From positions 992,001-1,056,000 of the forward strand of contig BLAL01000239.1 of assembly GCA_015698045.1 (NCBI GenBank): DNA of 64,000 nucleotides, given 5' to 3'. Both the position numbers and the translations under genes were made by a program. The notes beneath the pieces were generated by a model, which was not told the origin of the DNA, did no database searches, and was given only the letters and a program-made list of their open reading frames with translations. Numbering within the stretch: position 1 is the first letter of the stretch; every line of letters starts with the position of its first letter. Origin of the DNA: Rhizophagus clarus. Lineage: Eukaryota > Glomeromycota > Glomeromycetes > Glomerales > Glomeraceae. Shown here piece by piece: positions 60,741-64,000 of the stretch.

Positions 60741-61682
60741 ACCATAATAATTAAATCACTTTAACAAATTAATTTATAAAATGTTATATTCAAATTTTCA
60801 TACTTTATGTCATTCAATCCTTACAATAATTGTTACTATAAAGCCATATCAAATTTGTAAATACACGTTCTGACATGCAGGTATTTCATATTTTGTTTTG
60901 CATTGTTCAATATGAACGTTTTATTTCTAACAAGGCAATAATAATATCCGTCTCAAGTTTAAAGCAAGATTCATGAATTAATTGATATTATGTTCATAAT
61001 TTTTATTAATACCCATTATTTTATTATAATTAAAGTTCAGTTCTCATCAAAGTTTAGTTCTTCAATAATGTGCAAATAAAATGAACTAATTTTAAAATTG
61101 TCTTTAATAGCAAATTATATGTCCTCATTATCCTTTGCACTTTAAATTATACACCTACTTCATCAGGAAATTTTTACGTAGATCGATTTCCGCGTATCAT
61201 AAAATTTTACTGAGAAGTTCAAGTTGCATAGTATAATAGTGCTACTGTAGTGAGTGTAGTTAAAGATATATTAATATAGATAAATGTAGAAATTATACAA
61301 CGAATATTTGTTGATATTATAATATTTTTTTTATGTGGTTCGAGAATAAATATAAAATATAATGTAAGTAAAGATTAAAAAAAATTCAATTAGTATAGAT
61401 CGCGAGACATAACATATAATCCACGAGTGGCGACTTTAAAGAAAAGATTAATTTAAGACAAACATCAGGAAGCTTTTGCCGGTTAAAATATACAGTATGG
61501 AGAATTCTACGTGGAACCATCACGAATAGTGGATTCACAGAGTTTAGAATCCGCAACGAGACGCAAAGGAGCTCTTGGTTCTTTGGTTCGGGAATAATAT
61601 AATTTTTTTTTTTGAAAGAAAACGGGTATAATATAATTTTTATTTTGTGTTCATAAAATAGGATCAAATCACGTGACATCGT
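60741..61682. other. Intergenic, no gene recognised
   Basis: AT-rich. A 97-codon minus frame at 61386-61679 lies at the edge of the 1.1-kb element and has no domain I can name. Confidence 0.4.
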
Positions 61683-61693
61683 TGCTATCCTGT

Positions 61694-62799
61694 ATCTTCC
61701 CCAGTATCACCACAAAATTTTTCCACCCCCACTCATGTCGTTGACACGACTTCTTTATATAATATAGATTTTTTTCTTTTTTCTTTTTGTAATTCTAGTT
61801 CATCAGTAGCTTTTAGTTTTTTCTGGGTAGAGTTTCCCAACGGGTTATCCTATGAATAATCCGGATAACCCATTAAAAAATTTTGAAATCCGGATATCCT
61901 ATTAAAAAAGATAAAGGATAATCCGGATAAATCATCCTAGAATAATCCGGATTATTCTAGGATAACGAAGTGATTTGTGGAATTATATTTTTTTATATTG
62001 TATATCCATTCTTTAACTATATGATCTCACCTATATATAAAATACGATCACAATCATGCAATATTTATTATGTATTAATTAATAAAAGACATTTCACGTT
62101 AGATATAATCAAAAACATCATGAGTGTATTCCTTCATTTTTTATTATGATAACTCGTAAAACTTATATTTATTATTTATTTTTTATAATAATTATAGTAT
62201 CTGCAGCAATCCTAAGATAATCCGGATTATCCTATAGGATTATCCATTTTGTGAACTACAGATCCGGATAACCGTTCAAAAATTATCCGGATGCATCCGT
62301 TATCCTAGGATATCCGGATACAATCCTAGGATATTATCCGTTTGAGGAAAACTCTATTTCTGGGGTGTGTAATTGAAGTCCTCCTGGGACTCGGTAGGTA
62401 GGTTTGTAACCTTCCTCTGTTTCTTAGGCGGACAAAGCGGGTTCTTTTAGAATCGGTGATAGTTAGTTATGGATCATATATTTTCTCTCATTTTTGTATT
62501 TGATTGACAATATTGTTTCTGTTCTAATTGTTTGGACGCCAGATAAAAATAAAATAAAATAAAAAATAAAATAAAAATTTTTCCACCCCACGTGACCTTA
62601 AAATTTCGTCACCGGCGTCACACCTCCACTTTCTCATTTTTCATAAGTATTCCAGGGACTTGATTTTTTTCAGTGTGTAAAATCCTATTTGTCACTCAAT
62701 ATTCGTCACATGGTTAATTTCTTAATTCTGGCCAAATCTCATAATGCCGGCCAAAAATCACGTGGGGGTGGAAATTTTTTGTGGCGTTACTGGGGTAAA
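61694..62799. mobile_element. 1.1-kb TIR element with perfect 11-bp TSD
   Basis: Ends CCCCAGTATCACCACAAAA (left, from 61699) and the inverse of TTTTTTGTGGCGTTACTGGGG (right) are imperfect TIRs of about 40 bp, running through TTTCCACCCCCAC. TGCTATCCTGT flanks both sides (61683-61693 and 62800-62810). No transposase frame. The TSD length and long TIR suggest a Mutator-type non-autonomous element. Confidence 0.8.
61828..62356. mobile_element. 529-bp hAT-like MITE nested in the 1.1-kb element
   Basis: TAGAGTTTCCCAACGG at 61828 is matched inverted by the right end (GGAAAACTCTA at 62346-62356). TTTCTGGG flanks both sides (61820-61827 and 62357-62364), an 8-bp TSD. The interior ends repeat ATAATCCGGAT/ATCCTAGGAT palindromes. 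No coding frame. Confidence 0.8.
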
Positions 62800-62810
62800 T
62801 GCTATCCTGT

Positions 62811-63015
62811 CCCGAGAGAATCTAGCTTGATTTAGTTTCTTACGTATTTTATTTATATACTTTACGCCATTAAATCATTTACCCGCTATCACGTGATTAT
62901 TATTTAACTAACTAACCAGATTTATTTAGTGGATTACGTTAATAAGATGGTCGTATGATATTCAATAGTCAAAAAAAAAAGTGTCGCTTCTTTTTTTTGC
63001 GCTCACTTTATAAAA
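62811..63015 (+). promoter_or_regulatory. Upstream region of member M
   Basis: ACTTTACGCCA at 62859-62869 is the reverse of the GGCGTAAA box, about 150 bp before the ATG. CTTTATAAAAATG directly precedes the coding region. Confidence 0.4.
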
Positions 63016-64000
63016 ATGAATCTTTCAAAATATGACGGAAATATTCATCCAGATGCATGGATAAATGATGTTAAAACATATTTAAATCATAAAGGTCATC
63101 TTATGAACAATTCACGTTGTTTGATGACAGTTAAATCATTAATAGATCCAACTATTAAACTTCCAAATGGAATTGATAGTTTTGAAAAACTTTGCAATGC
63201 ACTTAAAGAAGATATTACTTTTATTATTTTTAAAAACACAAATAAAAGAGTTCTAAATTCTTTAAAATACGTTCCTGAAAAAGAAAATGGGAAAACTTCA
63301 AAATTTATCTACACTTTTCGAAAACTTTGTTATAATGCAGAAATTAATGATATAGGAGAACAAAAAAAATATTTTTACAAAACATTACCAAATTATAATT
63401 ATTTTTTAACCCTCTTTAATAAGAAAGAACAAATTAATTCAATGAATGATTTAATTAGAGAATTTGAAAAGATTATTATGAACGAATCAGATTCAATTAA
63501 AAACGATTCCATCGTTACCTTGAAACATGTTGCGACAGGAAAATACTTAAGTTCGATTAAAAATTTATGTTATACAACTGGAAGCAAGACTCAATTGGTA
63601 TATCATAAATATTGTCATTTATTCATTGGGAATATTGAGATGACCAAAATAACCTAACGTTGATATGACGATATTGCTCACATAATATATACTCATTTTT
63701 TTATTTCAATTTAGGTTTTTGCAAAAAGCACGGTACCTGATCAAGATTGCTTATGGAAAATTAAATTCAATAAAGAATTTGCTACTTATACCGATACATT
63801 TATAAATTTCCAACATATCAATTCTAATACGTTTCTTGGAATATATTATTACGAAGATCGTCATTATGTTTATAATTATTACGAGTCACCGAAATCTGAA
63901 CATATAGAAGGTAACAAATTAGATTTTTATCTATAATAGTTATAAGTAGTTATTAATTAATCAATTTTTTTTTTTAGTAAGCTGTTGTGGAAATTATGAT
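63016..64000 (+). CDS. Gag-like/MIR-domain protein, family member M (cut by window end)
   Basis: Exons 63016-63597 and 63715-63910 are complete; exon 3 starts at 63978 (VSCCGNYD) and leaves the window. It starts MNLSKYDGNIHPDAW. The Gag-like core has KTSKFIYTFRKLCYNAEI and a YFYKTLPNYNYF turn, closer to members B and D than to H and J. The MIR first lobe is TLKHVATGKYLSS. Exon 2 (LWKIKFNKEFATYTDTF, QHINSNTFLGI) is open. Nothing in the visible part is broken. Confidence 0.85.

Noticed and set aside
61386..61679. 97-codon minus frame as a gene
   Set aside because: No start context, no recognised domain, and it abuts a transposon end; may be part of a repeat.
1..64000. CRISPR arrays, tRNA or rRNA genes
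   Set aside because: Short repeats at 18959, 44963 and 53298 are contiguous tandem repeats without unique spacers. No cloverleaf with A/B boxes or rRNA-like stretch was recognised by eye.

Overview
The window reads as AT-rich, intron-rich nuclear DNA from an arbuscular mycorrhizal fungus, most likely Rhizophagus irregularis or a close relative (Glomeromycotina). The organism is inferred, not proven. The signs are short introns with GTAAGT donors and long T-tracts before AG, crinkler (CRN) type effector genes with ubiquitin-like headers, a TKL-type kinase with an HCDLHDGN loop, an expanded lineage-specific MIR-domain family, and dense non-autonomous transposons. All exon structures are read by eye from splice signals and frame; nothing was searched.

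Layout. (1) 0.7-5.8 kb: an intact phospholipase D (PLD1/Spo14 class) gene with both HKD motifs. (2) 6.1-9.0 kb: two intact tandem members (A, B) of a family that joins a retroelement-Gag/Arc-like N-terminal domain to a C-terminal MIR beta-trefoil. Every full member has four exons. (3) 10.3-12.9 kb: a decayed crinkler-type P-loop NTPase on the minus strand. (4) 13-15 kb: purine-rich DNA and a small MITE. (5) 15.6-17.6 kb: an intact membrane-anchored UDP-glycosyltransferase, minus strand. (6) 18-22 kb: a MIR relic, a tandem repeat, a row of splice-bounded mini-cassettes and a polypyrimidine tract. (7) 22.8-28.7 kb: a decayed coiled-coil family gene and a decayed CRN with nuclease-like tail on the minus strand, then an intact CRN fused to a trypsin-fold serine protease on the plus strand. 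(8) 30.4-38.2 kb: a broken MIR copy, repeats, a second cassette series, a TIR element carrying a recombinase relic, a TKL kinase with a frameshift, and behind it a tandem array of about a dozen intron-like units separated by 3-nt exon-like steps. (9) 39.7-43.4 kb: intact MIR member F and a two-exon gene of unknown function. (10) 44.3-45.2 kb: a candidate Helitron with a nested MITE. (11) 46.0-60.7 kb: the main MIR cluster, with intact H, J and K and broken G, I and L. It contains a segmental duplication whose two blocks act as empty-site controls, exposing a tyrosine-recombinase (Crypton-like) insertion, a palindromic MITE with 10-bp TSD and a hAT-like MITE with 8-bp TSD. (12) 61.7-62.8 kb: a 1.1-kb TIR element with an 11-bp TSD that has itself been invaded by a hAT-like MITE with an 8-bp TSD. 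(13) 63.0-64.0 kb: the 5' part of MIR member M, cut by the window edge.

How it fits together. PLD, the glycosyltransferase and probably the 254-aa unknown are ordinary single genes. The rest is accessory genome: birth-and-death evolution of the Gag-MIR family (seven apparently intact, including the partial one, and at least four broken), effector-type CRN genes in three states of decay, and mobile elements that copy, interrupt and scatter them. The best candidates for undescribed biology are the Gag-like/MIR fusion family with its shared promoter boxes, and the array of 3-nt exon-like steps between intron-like units behind the kinase. The 9-nt microexon carrying the catalytic His of PLD shows that splicing of very small exons is plausible in this organism.
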